A DNA stretch of 17,542 nucleotides from Candidatus Gastranaerophilales bacterium (GTDB lineage Bacteria > Cyanobacteriota > Vampirovibrionia > Gastranaerophilales > Gastranaerophilaceae), in NCBI GenBank assembly GCA_944324205.1, contig CALUVK010000015.1:1-17542 (forward strand), read 5' to 3'. Position 1 is the first letter of the stretch. The number at the start of each line of letters is the position of its first letter. Below are positions 5,710-13,060 of the stretch, piece after piece. A program made the translations under genes and the position numbers. Under the pieces are notes generated by a model. That model was not told where the DNA came from, did not search any database, and was given only the letters and a program-made list of their open reading frames with translations.

Positions 5710-5738
5710 ATTATAAATTATCTATTTTTATTTTTCAA
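5710..5738 (-). promoter_or_regulatory. Antitoxin RNA promoter
   Basis: On the minus strand: TTGAAA (5738-5733), exactly 17 bases, TATAAT (5715-5710). Five of six plus six of six matches; it is among the strongest promoters in the window, as expected for an antitoxin RNA. Confidence 0.82.
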
Positions 5739-5815
5739 CCCCGTTAATATAATTTTCTATGTCCGAATAAAGGATGATGATTTGTGGAGATGATAAAATC
5801 TGGTGTAAAGTTTTG

Positions 5816-5829
5816 TTAAAGAGTTCGAA
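5816..5829 (+). repeat. Second tRNA-like repeat copy
   Basis: TTAAAGAGTTCGAA is the exact reverse complement of 5184-5197, so two inverted copies bracket the 76-aa gene and the toxin-antitoxin locus. GTTCGAA is the conserved T-loop sequence of tRNAs, and a GCCCCA lies 17-22 bases further on. Confidence 0.45.
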
Positions 5830-5992
5830 CAAAGTCCTATCATCCGCCCCACTATTAAAATACTCTCACAGAGAGGGTTTTAACTTTTTAAGGGGTATAA
5901 TTAACCCATTAAGGGTAAAATAACATTAAAAATATTTAATAAACCGCTTGAAATAGATAAGAAATAAGTTACAATATAACTTAATCAAATTT

Positions 5993-6328
5993 TTAAATTT
6001 TAAATTTTCCTTTTTCTAATTGATTAAATGCATCTTTAACTGATATCGTTTTCGGTTTTCGCGGCATATATTTTTCTATATTTGTCCGCAACTCTCTAAA
6101 ATACGAAATTTTTTGCATCAATTCAATGAATATATCCGATGTTTTACCGCTAATTAAATATAAACATGAATCTTGTTTATATTTTTTTGCAAGAATTGAG
6201 ATAAAATCCGGTGATTCTTCTCTTAAACGTTCTCTAAAATTACGGAGTGGTTTCGTTTTACCTTGCACTTTTATAAATTTTTTAAATGCAGGGGCCGGAT
6301 AAGAAGTTGTACTATCAACTATCATCAC
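5993..6328 (-). CDS. Hypothetical basic protein (111 aa) after the TPR gene
   Basis: I do not recognise this protein. It is strongly basic (many Lys and Arg, for example KPLRNFRERLREE near residues 26-37), has no signal peptide or membrane span, and looks like a mixed alpha/beta cytosolic protein (SCLYLISGKTSDIFIELM near the middle). It starts four bases after the stop of the TPR gene, behind GGGGGAT about 11 bases upstream, so it is very likely translated from the same mRNA. Two adjacent ATG codons (6328 and 6325) are possible starts. The shared transcription with an exported TPR protein does not define a function. Confidence 0.65.
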   Translation of the reverse strand: MMIVDSTTSYPAPAFKKFIKVQGKTKPLRNFRERLREESPDFISILAKKYKQDSCLYLISGKTSDIFIELMQKISYFRELRTNIEKYMPRKPKTISVKDAFNQLEKGKFKI

Positions 6329-6332
6329 TAAC

Positions 6333-7712
6333 TTATCCCCCTACCAGAGATAAACAATTTGAGTCATTAAATGACTGCAATGACGGGTTAATTTGAATTG
6401 CTATTGAATAATCTTTTCTAAACCCTTCCGTATCACCGAGCTCTTTTCTTATTGCTGCACGATAATAGTATGCATCTGCATATTTTGAATTATTTTCAAT
6501 TGCTTTATTTAAATCAGCAATTGCACCTTGAAGATCCCTGAGAACACACTTTTGAAGCCCTCTAATATAATAACTCTCAGCAAGTTTTACGTTTGTTGTC
6601 GGACTCTTTTTTATAGCTGTTGTTGTTATTACCGGATTAACAGGAGCTTGTACAGTTGCAACACCTGCGCTTATCGTATTGGCAGATGCTAATTTTTCTT
6701 CAACCGGTGCCGGCATAGGTTTTGATTGCTGTGCATTAACAGTTTGTTTTACAGGTTGTTGTGACTGCGTAGGTGATATTAATGCTTTAGTATTTGTTTG
6801 TGAAGAAACCGAAACTTGTTTAACAGCTTGCCCTACCGGTGTTTTATTATATGCTATCGTTTCTCCCCCAATAGTTGGTTTGGTCAAAGAATTAACCGGA
6901 AATGAAGCCGTCGGAATTGCAGCAATGTAACTTTCTTTTGATAACAAGGGTTTAACATTTTTGATAAATATCTGCTTCTCAGCTAATGCAACAGCTTGAT
7001 CTAAATCAATAGCCGCTCCTTCATTATCAAAATATAATTTTTTCAAACGGCCGCGGTTTGCGTAAGCAATACTGTCATTTGGATTCAAAGCAATAGCTTG
7101 CGAATAGTCACTTAAAGCTCCTACATTAAAATTCATTCGTTTTTTTACAACGCCTCTGTTATTATATGCCTCTGCATCTTTTGGATTAAGTTCTATTGCA
7201 ATATTATAATCTTCCAGAGCACCTTTATTATCATTCAACATATATTTTAGGTTCGCCCTGTTATAATATACATCCGCATATTTACTGTTAATCGAAAGTG
7301 CTTTGGCATAATCATTCATTGCACCGTCAATGTCATTCAATGCGACTTTTAAAACACCTCTATTATTGTATGCATAAGCAAAATTCGGATTAATTCTTAA
7401 TGCCAAATTATAATCCGCCATTGAACCATCTAAATCTCCGATTAACTGCTTTATATATCCTCTGTTCAGATATAACTCTGGATTATTTGGATTAAGCTGT
7501 ATAGCTTTATCAAAATCAGAAATTGCTCCCTGAATATCCTGTTTTAAAAAACGCATCGATGCTCTGTTTGAATAAGCTAAAGAAGCATTTGGATTCCGTT
7601 CAATTTCCTGTGTAAATGTTTCAATTGATTTTTCAATAGGAGTCTCAGCAAAAACTGCTCCGCTTAAATTTAGCGATAAAATCAGTGCAAGTATAATACT
7701 TGTTTTTTTCAC
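6333..7712 (-). CDS. Exported TPR-repeat protein, GTG start (459 aa)
   Basis: The protein begins with a signal peptide (residues 1-21, cleavage predicted after VFA). Then follow about six tetratricopeptide repeats of 34 residues (about 43-245), each with AYxNRGxxK, DxxGAxxDYxxAI and LNPN landmarks. A Pro/Thr/Gln/Val-rich linker (about 262-375) comes next, then two more TPR units near the C-terminus. TPR arrays mediate protein-protein contacts; here outside the cytoplasm or in the periplasm. The start is the GTG at 7712, with GAAGGAG eight bases upstream; the open frame continues upstream to 7919, but that would run into tRNA-Thr. The promoter at 7775-7748 fits. The 111-aa gene follows at once. 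Confidence 0.85.
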   Translation of the reverse strand: MKKTSIILALILSLNLSGAVFAETPIEKSIETFTQEIERNPNASLAYSNRASMRFLKQDIQGAISDFDKAIQLNPNNPELYLNRGYIKQLIGDLDGSMADYNLALRINPNFAYAYNNRGVLKVALNDIDGAMNDYAKALSINSKYADVYYNRANLKYMLNDNKGALEDYNIAIELNPKDAEAYNNRGVVKKRMNFNVGALSDYSQAIALNPNDSIAYANRGRLKKLYFDNEGAAIDLDQAVALAEKQIFIKNVKPLLSKESYIAAIPTASFPVNSLTKPTIGGETIAYNKTPVGQAVKQVSVSSQTNTKALISPTQSQQPVKQTVNAQQSKPMPAPVEEKLASANTISAGVATVQAPVNPVITTTAIKKSPTTNVKLAESYYIRGLQKCVLRDLQGAIADLNKAIENNSKYADAYYYRAAIRKELGDTEGFRKDYSIAIQINPSLQSFNDSNCLSLVGG

Positions 7713-7747
7713 GATACGTACTCCTTCATCAAGTTGAATTTGATTAA

Positions 7748-7775
7748 ATGATATCACATAAAATTTTCTTATCAA
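7748..7775 (-). promoter_or_regulatory. Promoter of the TPR operon
   Basis: On the minus strand: TTGATA (7775-7770), 16 bases, TATCAT (7753-7748). It predicts a start near 7741 and a leader of about 29 bases carrying the GAAGGAG ribosome-binding site. Confidence 0.6.
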
Positions 7776-7854
7776 GTAGGACGAAGAGTAATAAAGATAA
7801 AATGTATACTGTAAAATAACAATAAAAACAAGCATTTTAGTTTCAGATAATCTG

Positions 7855-7883
7855 TTGCATTTCAATTTATACCATATTAGAAT
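7855..7883 (+). promoter_or_regulatory. Candidate tRNA-Thr promoter
   Basis: TTGCAT (7855-7860), 17 bases, TAGAAT (7878-7883). The start would be about three bases before the mature tRNA. A TATAAT at 7885-7890 is too close to the tRNA to be its -10. Confidence 0.5.
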
Positions 7884-7892
7884 ATATAATGT

Positions 7893-7965
<73 letters not shown>

Positions 7966-8012
7966 AATTATTTGTATCTGTTTATTAGTTTTATTTTATA
8001 AAAGGATTCTTT

Positions 8013-8495
8013 ATGAAAATTCCGGAAGTTTTAATCTATAATCCCCGTGGAACATATTTATATAAAATGTTTAATACAAAAGACAGCAAATATCTTGGGA
8101 AAATGGTCGCATACCCAAATATCAATAAACAGTTAAACATTTCTGAACTTACTATTTTTACACAAAGAAGACAGGGATTGGGAACAAAATTTCTAAATTT
8201 AGCCAAAAACTTAAGTAAAGAATGTGGCTGTGAAGGCAGAATGATTTTAGATGCAAGCACAACACCTTATGATCCGCATAATCCTCCACATATTTTTTAT
8301 AGAAAATATGGTTTTACATCAGATAATAAAAAATTTATCAAAAAAATAGACAAACACATTCAGAAAGATAAACAGCTTAATTATATGTCAGCTCAACCTC
8401 TTACAATGTATTATCCAGATGAAAGTCCTCACAAAATAACTATATTTCGAAAAATAAAAAACTTTTTAGATAAAAAATTTTATGATAATCTATAA
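8013..8495 (+). CDS. GNAT-like N-acetyltransferase (160 aa)
   Basis: The central part fits the GNAT fold. Residues 52-58 (RRQGLGT) match the acetyl-CoA pyrophosphate-binding motif A (Q/R-x-x-G-x-G/A), and IFYRKYGF (94-101) is the typical motif B ending of GNAT enzymes. The substrate is unknown. The 60 residues after motif B are basic and Lys-rich and not part of the usual fold. AAAAGGA lies about six bases before the ATG. The gene stands 47 bases behind tRNA-Thr without an intervening terminator and two bases before the WG-repeat gene, so the three may share a transcript. No antitoxin-like partner gene is next to it, so a TacT-type toxin is not supported. Confidence 0.7.
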   Translation: MKIPEVLIYNPRGTYLYKMFNTKDSKYLGKMVAYPNINKQLNISELTIFTQRRQGLGTKFLNLAKNLSKECGCEGRMILDASTTPYDPHNPPHIFYRKYGFTSDNKKFIKKIDKHIQKDKQLNYMSAQPLTMYYPDESPHKITIFRKIKNFLDKKFYDNL

Positions 8496-8497
8496 TT

Positions 8498-9364
8498 ATG
8501 AAGAAGTTAGCTTTAATTCTACTACTAATCTTTGCACAAATGACCGTTTTTGCTTCACCGATTGTATATAATGATGACGGTAACTTCGGATTAAAAGACA
8601 ATAGCGGAAATATAATAGTTGAAGCAGAGTATAAAAAATTAATAAAACTTGGTGAAAGTGGCTGGATTTTCCAAAAACGTTCTAAATTTGGAATTATGTC
8701 AGACAGCGGGGAAATACTTGTAGAACCTAAATATAACTATGCAGAGAGACTTTTAGGTAAATTTGCCAAACTAAAAAAAGGTGATAAATACGGATTGTTT
8801 GATGAAATAGGATTTGAAGTTTTACCGGTAGAATATTCCGCAATTGATCTGTTATTCGGAGGAATGTTTTTAACTTGTAAAAATTATAAATATGGCGTTA
8901 CTGATATAAATGGCCAACCTATTTTAGAAAATGTTTTTGATGATATTTATATGCCACAACCTAATCGTATGATTCTTGTATATAATGGTCAACAATATGA
9001 AATAGAAGGCATCAAAGGGGAAGAACTTACACTTCCATCTGATATTCGTTCACTTGCTGATACATCCGAAATTGCCATAAAAGAATTAATAACAAAACCC
9101 GGAGTAACTACAGGATATTATAGCGTTACTGCAACCAATTATTTTTTAAAGATTTTTTCATCAATCTCTCCTGCATATGAAGATACAATTGATGAATTAA
9201 TGTTCTCCAAAGGAGCTGATGCAGCAGGTGTTATTATGAAATTTAGCTGGCTTCCAAGGTTTCCGTTTGTTTATGTTAAAAAATACATACAAAATCTTAC
9301 AGCACCAAATAATGGCCCTCTAAGCGGCGTTAAGTCAAATTTAAAGAAAGAATTAACAGAGTAG
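8498..9364 (+). CDS. Exported WG-repeat protein (288 aa)
   Basis: A signal peptide (about 1-19, ending VFA-SP) is followed by four beta-hairpin units of the WG-repeat type, each ending in a KYG/KFG turn and a D-x-G-E-I-L-x-x-x-Y strand: about residues 24-47, 57-80, 93-118 and 130-150. WG repeats form beta-rich, propeller-like folds, often in surface or periplasmic proteins; their ligand is usually unknown. From residue 160 the protein becomes mixed alpha/beta and unfamiliar. There is no Shine-Dalgarno sequence, but the ATG is two bases after the stop of the GNAT gene, so translation may be coupled. Confidence 0.8.
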   Translation: MKKLALILLLIFAQMTVFASPIVYNDDGNFGLKDNSGNIIVEAEYKKLIKLGESGWIFQKRSKFGIMSDSGEILVEPKYNYAERLLGKFAKLKKGDKYGLFDEIGFEVLPVEYSAIDLLFGGMFLTCKNYKYGVTDINGQPILENVFDDIYMPQPNRMILVYNGQQYEIEGIKGEELTLPSDIRSLADTSEIAIKELITKPGVTTGYYSVTATNYFLKIFSSISPAYEDTIDELMFSKGADAAGVIMKFSWLPRFPFVYVKKYIQNLTAPNNGPLSGVKSNLKKELTE

Positions 9365-9438
9365 ATAAAGTATAAATAATCCTTAGGAATTACTACCAAA
9401 GAAGATTAAGAATACATATTAAAAATGTTAAAATATAT

Positions 9439-9519
9439 ATGTAAGTCGAAGGCAGCTAGTGAATTGTCGGATTTCGACGCTTTTTATGATTAGGCATTGT
9501 GTGTGTGTTCGGCTTACAT
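9439..9519 (+). ncRNA. Candidate structured RNA with 12-bp closing stem
   Basis: ATGTAAGTCGAA (9439-9450) pairs with TTCGGCTTACAT (9508-9519) over 12 bp with one G-U. An inner hairpin, GTCG (9466-9469) / CGAC (9475-9478), is followed by GCTTTTT. GTCGAA (9445-9450) can alternatively pair with TTCGAC (9473-9478), so two exclusive folds exist, one terminator-like. TAAAAT (9429-9434) with a weak TTAAGA 17 bases upstream could be its promoter. The 296-base gap 9365-9660 holds no convincing gene otherwise. I do not recognise the RNA family; strand is inferred from the T run and promoter. Confidence 0.4.
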
Positions 9520-9556
9520 CTTTAAAAACCAAATCTTTTCTTCATATAATTGGCCC

Positions 9557-9591
9557 TGCTCCTTTTGTCTCTCTTCCGGAAGGAGCATTTT
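9557..9591 (+). terminator. Probable terminator after the WG gene/RNA
   Basis: TGCTCCTT (9557-9564) pairs with AAGGAGCA (9580-9587), followed by TTTT. The loop is 15 bases and the T run is short, so efficiency is uncertain. Confidence 0.5.
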
Positions 9592-9610
9592 GCTGTATTT
9601 AATATAATCG

Positions 9611-9639
9611 TTGACTCGCATCTTCTTGTAATGTACAAT
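9611..9639 (+). promoter_or_regulatory. Promoter of the DUF115-dtd operon
   Basis: TTGACT (9611-9616), exactly 17 bases, TACAAT (9634-9639), five of six matches in each box. Predicted start near 9646, about 15 bases before the ATG at 9661, which excludes the upstream in-frame starts at 9550 and 9631. Confidence 0.78.
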
Positions 9640-9660
9640 ATTTATAAATTGCGGGGAGTT

Positions 9661-11559
9661 ATGAATAATATTTTTGAAAAAAATATTAATGCACTTGCAC
9701 TAAAAGATAGCAAGCTAGCATCAAAATTAAACTCTTATATAGTTACGGACATTCCTCAACTGGTTAAAGAGAATGGATTTTATAATCTTATTTACAAAAC
9801 CATTCCTTTACATAATTCAACGAATCCTCTACAAGAAGCTTTAGAAATTTTTTCTCAGGCTCAGAATGAACCTGTTGCAATACATCTAATTTATGGAATC
9901 GGCTTAGGCTATTTATTTCAAACAGCTTCTCAAAAATCGCAAGGTACAGTTATTTTATACGAACCCGACTTGAATATCCTAAAAATAGCTTTTACTCTAG
10001 TAGATTTTTCAAAAGATATTATAAAAAACAACGTTTATATAGCTTCAACATTAGATAAAGTGGGAGAGTATATATATAGAAAGTCAAACATGAAAAATAT
10101 ACCTCTTATGCTATCAACAACTTCTTATAGAAAACTTGATGAAAATAAGTTTAATATGTTAGTTGCAGAATTACAGCGTATGGTTGGTTCATATGGTATG
10201 GATTTGAGATATACAAAAGAAAAATTTTATCCGCTTTTAAAAAAACTTATTCTAAACATGCCCTATTTTATACATGAAACTCCGCTTGCAGAATTTAAAG
10301 ATATTTATAAAGGTAAAACCGGCGTTGTTGTATCTGCAGGTCCAACATTAGATAGAAATATAGAAACTATTAAAAAATATCGAGATAATATTATTTTATT
10401 TGTTGTTGGAACTGCAATGAAAACTATCGCACAACATAATATAACGCCAGATTTTCTTTGTATAATTGAATCAAATGACTGTTCTAAACAAATTGCAGGA
10501 CTAGATTTAAGTAAAGTCAATTTTATAACAGAACCTTTTTCACACCAGAATTTAAGAAAATTTGGATATAAAAACATATACACTCATATATCTGCTAATC
10601 AACCAGTGAATTTTTTATGGAAAGATATTGCAAATATTGATATTTCAGAATATTGGTCAAAGGGAACTGTTTCTTATGCCGCTTTAAATTGTGCAAGAAT
10701 ATTAGGGTGTTCAAAAATTGTGCTTGTAGGACAAGATTTAGCATATATAGAAGGTCAGTGTTATAGTAAGGATTCTGCATATAAAGATTTAGAATGCAAA
10801 TTTAATAAAGAAACAAATAAATGGGAAATTACAGCACGGGATTTTGATAATTTTTGTTCTTCCCTAAGTAATGCTGCAACAAAAGAGGCTCAAGTTAAAA
10901 CTGCCCAAAAGAGACTTCATGATTTAAATAATTCTCTTTATTATGTTAAAGGAATAAATGGGGATATGATACCGACAGAATCGGTTTATGCAGCTTTTAT
11001 AAGACCGTTAAAAGAATTTGCAGAACATTTTAATGACAGAGAGTATATTAATACTTCTCTTGTGGGTGCACAGATTGACGGATATAAAAATATGCCGTTA
11101 GAAGAAGCTCTTAGAGATTCAAGCAAAATAGAAAACAGAGAACTGATATGTGATTTTAAATATGATATTAATAAAATCAAGGAAAACATTCATATAACAA
11201 ACTCTAATTTAAAATACGGAGTAGAAAAAATTCATGAGGGACAAAAAATTATAAAATCTATGAACAATGATTTAAAACGTTATAAAAATATTAATACAGA
11301 TATCTTAAAGACATTAAAAAAACTTTTTGCCAATTATATAGAATTAAGTACTGTGTTTGCAAAGAAAAATTTAATTTTTGATTTTATAACAACCGCTGAA
11401 CGAATTGATTTAGATTATGAAATGAAAATGACTAAAAATTTTACTCAAGAAAATATCGAAAATTTAATAGAAAAACTACACAATTATTACACGAATGCAG
11501 AAAAACGATTAAATATTATCTCAACTTTATTATTAAAAACATGTGAGGAGCTAAAATGA
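9661..11559 (+). CDS. DUF115/MptE-like motility accessory factor protein (632 aa)
   Basis: The core, about residues 215-400, is a DUF115 (6-hydroxymethylpterin pyrophosphokinase MptE-like) domain. It has GKTGVVVSAGPTLDRNI, a VVGTAMKTIAQHNITPDFL strand-helix unit, IIES in place of the frequent DP, and the SYAALNCARILGCSKIVLVGQDLAY block. Such domains occur in the motility accessory factor (Maf) proteins, putative glycosyltransferases that add nonulosonic acids to flagellin; no flagellar gene is in this window, so the substrate is open. The N-terminal 200 residues contain a nucleotide-binding-like part (VILYEPDLNILK), and the C-terminal 200 are long Lys/Asn-rich helices. The start at 9661 has GGGGAG just upstream and a fitting promoter. 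It overlaps dtd by four bases (ATGA). It is distinct from the Maf pyrophosphatase at 1848-2426. Confidence 0.82.
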   Translation: MNNIFEKNINALALKDSKLASKLNSYIVTDIPQLVKENGFYNLIYKTIPLHNSTNPLQEALEIFSQAQNEPVAIHLIYGIGLGYLFQTASQKSQGTVILYEPDLNILKIAFTLVDFSKDIIKNNVYIASTLDKVGEYIYRKSNMKNIPLMLSTTSYRKLDENKFNMLVAELQRMVGSYGMDLRYTKEKFYPLLKKLILNMPYFIHETPLAEFKDIYKGKTGVVVSAGPTLDRNIETIKKYRDNIILFVVGTAMKTIAQHNITPDFLCIIESNDCSKQIAGLDLSKVNFITEPFSHQNLRKFGYKNIYTHISANQPVNFLWKDIANIDISEYWSKGTVSYAALNCARILGCSKIVLVGQDLAYIEGQCYSKDSAYKDLECKFNKETNKWEITARDFDNFCSSLSNAATKEAQVKTAQKRLHDLNNSLYYVKGINGDMIPTESVYAAFIRPLKEFAEHFNDREYINTSLVGAQIDGYKNMPLEEALRDSSKIENRELICDFKYDINKIKENIHITNSNLKYGVEKIHEGQKIIKSMNNDLKRYKNINTDILKTLKKLFANYIELSTVFAKKNLIFDFITTAERIDLDYEMKMTKNFTQENIENLIEKLHNYYTNAEKRLNIISTLLLKTCEELK

Positions 11560-12002
11560 AAATTTTAATTCAAAGAGTAAAAAAAGCTTCTGTTATTATT
11601 GATAAAGAATTGTATTCTTCTATTAAACAAGGAATATTAGCTTTTGTTGGCATAGAGAAAGGTGATACAAAAGAAGATGTTCAAAAACTTGCAAAAAAAA
11701 TTACAAATTTAAGAATATTTCCCGATGAAAATGATAAAATGAATAGATCATTAATTGATATTAATGGAGAAATGCTTATTGTATCACAATTTACATTATG
11801 CGGAGACTGTAAAAAAGGTACACGGCCAAGTTTTGATAAATCAGCATTACCGGTTGTTGCAAACGAACTTTATGAAAATTTTATAGCTGAAATTAAATCT
11901 TACGGGATAAAAACTGCCAATGGGAGTTTTGGTGCCATGATGGAAGTTGAACTCATAAACGACGGTCCAGTAACTTTTATGTTAGAAACAAAGACTAATT
12001 AA
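11556..12002 (+). CDS. dtd: D-aminoacyl-tRNA deacylase
   Basis: Dtd hydrolyses the ester of D-amino acids (and glycine) mischarged on tRNA, a cytosolic proofreading step. The 148-residue length is typical. The two signature motifs that form the active site across the dimer are intact: SQFT (77-80) with the neighbouring Gln and Thr, and GPVT (137-140, the cross-subunit Gly-cisPro motif). The N-terminal MKILIQRVKKASV also fits the family. The ATG overlaps the preceding stop (ATGA), so translation is coupled; GAGGAG lies inside the end of the upstream gene. The stop is one base from that of the convergent gene at 12004. Confidence 0.95.
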   Translation: MKILIQRVKKASVIIDKELYSSIKQGILAFVGIEKGDTKEDVQKLAKKITNLRIFPDENDKMNRSLIDINGEMLIVSQFTLCGDCKKGTRPSFDKSALPVVANELYENFIAEIKSYGIKTANGSFGAMMEVELINDGPVTFMLETKTN

Positions 12003-12003
12003 A

Positions 12004-12909
12004 TCAGAGCACCATTGCAAGTATCATTAAAATCATAGCGCCAATTTCCATTGCAGTTGACATTCTCTGGCTGAATTTGTAGGAATCGTATCTTGAGGAA
12101 GATTTTTGGGCTTTGTTTGCGCTATTCAGGCGCTTAATTCTGCTTGTTGTATTATCTTCCGCAAATGATGTACCGAATGTTTCATATTCAAGCTGTGCAA
12201 GTTCGTCGCTTAAGTTTGTACTGCTTTGCGGAATTGCAGCTCCGCCTGTCATATCGCCGTAGTTTACATAAGGGCGGGAATAATTTCTCTGACCGAACGG
12301 CATTCCGAATCTGTTGCCGCCTAAACCGCCGATATCAGAAGAGGAGAGCGCATTATCGTCATAGTATCGGCTTCCAGGTATATAAACAGAATCATCTTGC
12401 TTTTCCTGAACGAGTCTATCCGGCATAACTTCGGCTTTAATTCTGTCCATTCTTGTAGAGTAATCCTCTACATCATAAATTTTCCCGAAAAGTTTTCGCT
12501 CGATTGCAACAATACGCGAGTGAAAATCACGGTTCTTATATGTTTGGTTAAAGATTTTTTGCTCGATTTCATCTACTACCGGATAATTTACGGAACTATC
12601 TTCCGCAAGTTTTTCTTCTTCAGCGAAAGTATCTTCAACCGGCGGTATTTCAAGTCCTATTACGTCTGCGGATATATCTGCGGAAAGTTTTTTTATTCTC
12701 TTATTCAAATCCCCGGTAGAAGCTTGACCGTAAATTGTTTTTTCAAGCCTTGCAGCGCGATTTTTTAAAGAATCTTTTGAAAAATCAAATCCGTAAATAT
12801 CGTTTTCTATTTTTGTAATTGTACTTTCGTTTGATGAAGCGTAAACTTCAAAAGATGCTGGAATTAATAAATATAATAAAATTAAAGTTGTTGATATTAT
12901 TTTTTTCAT
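12004..12909 (-). CDS. Exported repeat protein with C-terminal membrane span (301 aa)
   Basis: A signal peptide (1-24, ending VYA) is followed by five copies of a unit of about 22 residues with the pattern (I/L)E-x-x-(I/L)(Y/F)G, then D and R-(I/L)-x-x-(I/L). They lie near residues 34-56, 55-75, 115-137, 136-157 and 246-267, mostly as tandem pairs. Between them are acidic (90-110) and Gly/Asn/Tyr-rich (185-235) low-complexity stretches. A hydrophobic helix (METGAMILMILAMVL-like) ends the protein, so it is probably anchored to a membrane from outside. I recall LEKxxFG-type repeats in Melainabacteria and cyanobacteria but know no function. The ATG at 12909 is backed by GGGTGG, which is held in a hairpin loop. 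Base composition is less AT-rich than the genes at 8-12 kb. Confidence 0.75.
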   Translation of the reverse strand: MKKIISTTLILLYLLIPASFEVYASSNESTITKIENDIYGFDFSKDSLKNRAARLEKTIYGQASTGDLNKRIKKLSADISADVIGLEIPPVEDTFAEEEKLAEDSSVNYPVVDEIEQKIFNQTYKNRDFHSRIVAIERKLFGKIYDVEDYSTRMDRIKAEVMPDRLVQEKQDDSVYIPGSRYYDDNALSSSDIGGLGGNRFGMPFGQRNYSRPYVNYGDMTGGAAIPQSSTNLSDELAQLEYETFGTSFAEDNTTSRIKRLNSANKAQKSSSRYDSYKFSQRMSTAMEIGAMILMILAMVL

Positions 12910-12933
12910 AGTGTTACCACCCGATAACACTAT
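12908..12933 (-). promoter_or_regulatory. Hairpin enclosing the RBS of the repeat-protein gene
   Basis: ATAGTGTTA (12908-12916) and TAACACTAT (12925-12933) are perfect complements (9 bp). The 8-base loop, TCGGGTGG on the mRNA, is the Shine-Dalgarno, and most of the start codon sits in the stem. A second GTTATCCCG copy just upstream could compete for CGGG in the loop. Confidence 0.6.
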
Positions 12934-12996
12934 AAAGCGGGATAACGCTCTTCTCTATTCAACCGTTCAACAGAATATTTTTTAGAAAAAATACTT

Positions 12997-13017
12997 AAAA
13001 AGACTTACACTAAAGTC
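12997..13017 (-). terminator. Weak terminator after ispD
   Basis: On the minus strand: GACTT, loop TAGTGT, AAGTC, then TTTTT. The stem has only five pairs; read-through into the next gene is plausible. Confidence 0.45.
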
Positions 13018-13060
13018 CTGATTATATTTATTCCTACCCTTTTTGTTCTAAGTAAGAGGA

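Larger units (their letters stand above)
5707..5992. other. Gene-free remainder of the accessory pocket
   Basis: I see no gene here. It contains the antitoxin promoter, the repeat at 5816-5829, a pair GGATGAT/ATCATCC (5772-5778 and 5839-5845) followed by GCCCCA that looks like a decayed tRNA end, a hairpin CTCTC-ACA-GAGAG (5863-5875) with T runs behind it, and AAGTTA/TAACTT (5965-5970, 5976-5981), a weak possible terminator for the minus-strand operon ending at 5993. Confidence 0.4.

Noticed and set aside
5772..5851. A second tRNA (GGATGAT paired with ATCATCC, then GCCCCA)
   Set aside because: The acceptor pairs, but no T stem, D stem or anticodon arm forms around the GTTCGAA; at best a decayed remnant.
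9425..9493. 22-codon frame and a 13-codon basic frame on the opposite strand within the structured RNA
   Set aside because: Neither has a ribosome-binding site, and both are of a length expected by chance.
9550..9660. Upstream starts of the DUF115 gene (TTG 9550, ATG 9631)
   Set aside because: Both precede or overlap the TTGACT-17-TACAAT promoter; the segment also contains a terminator hairpin.
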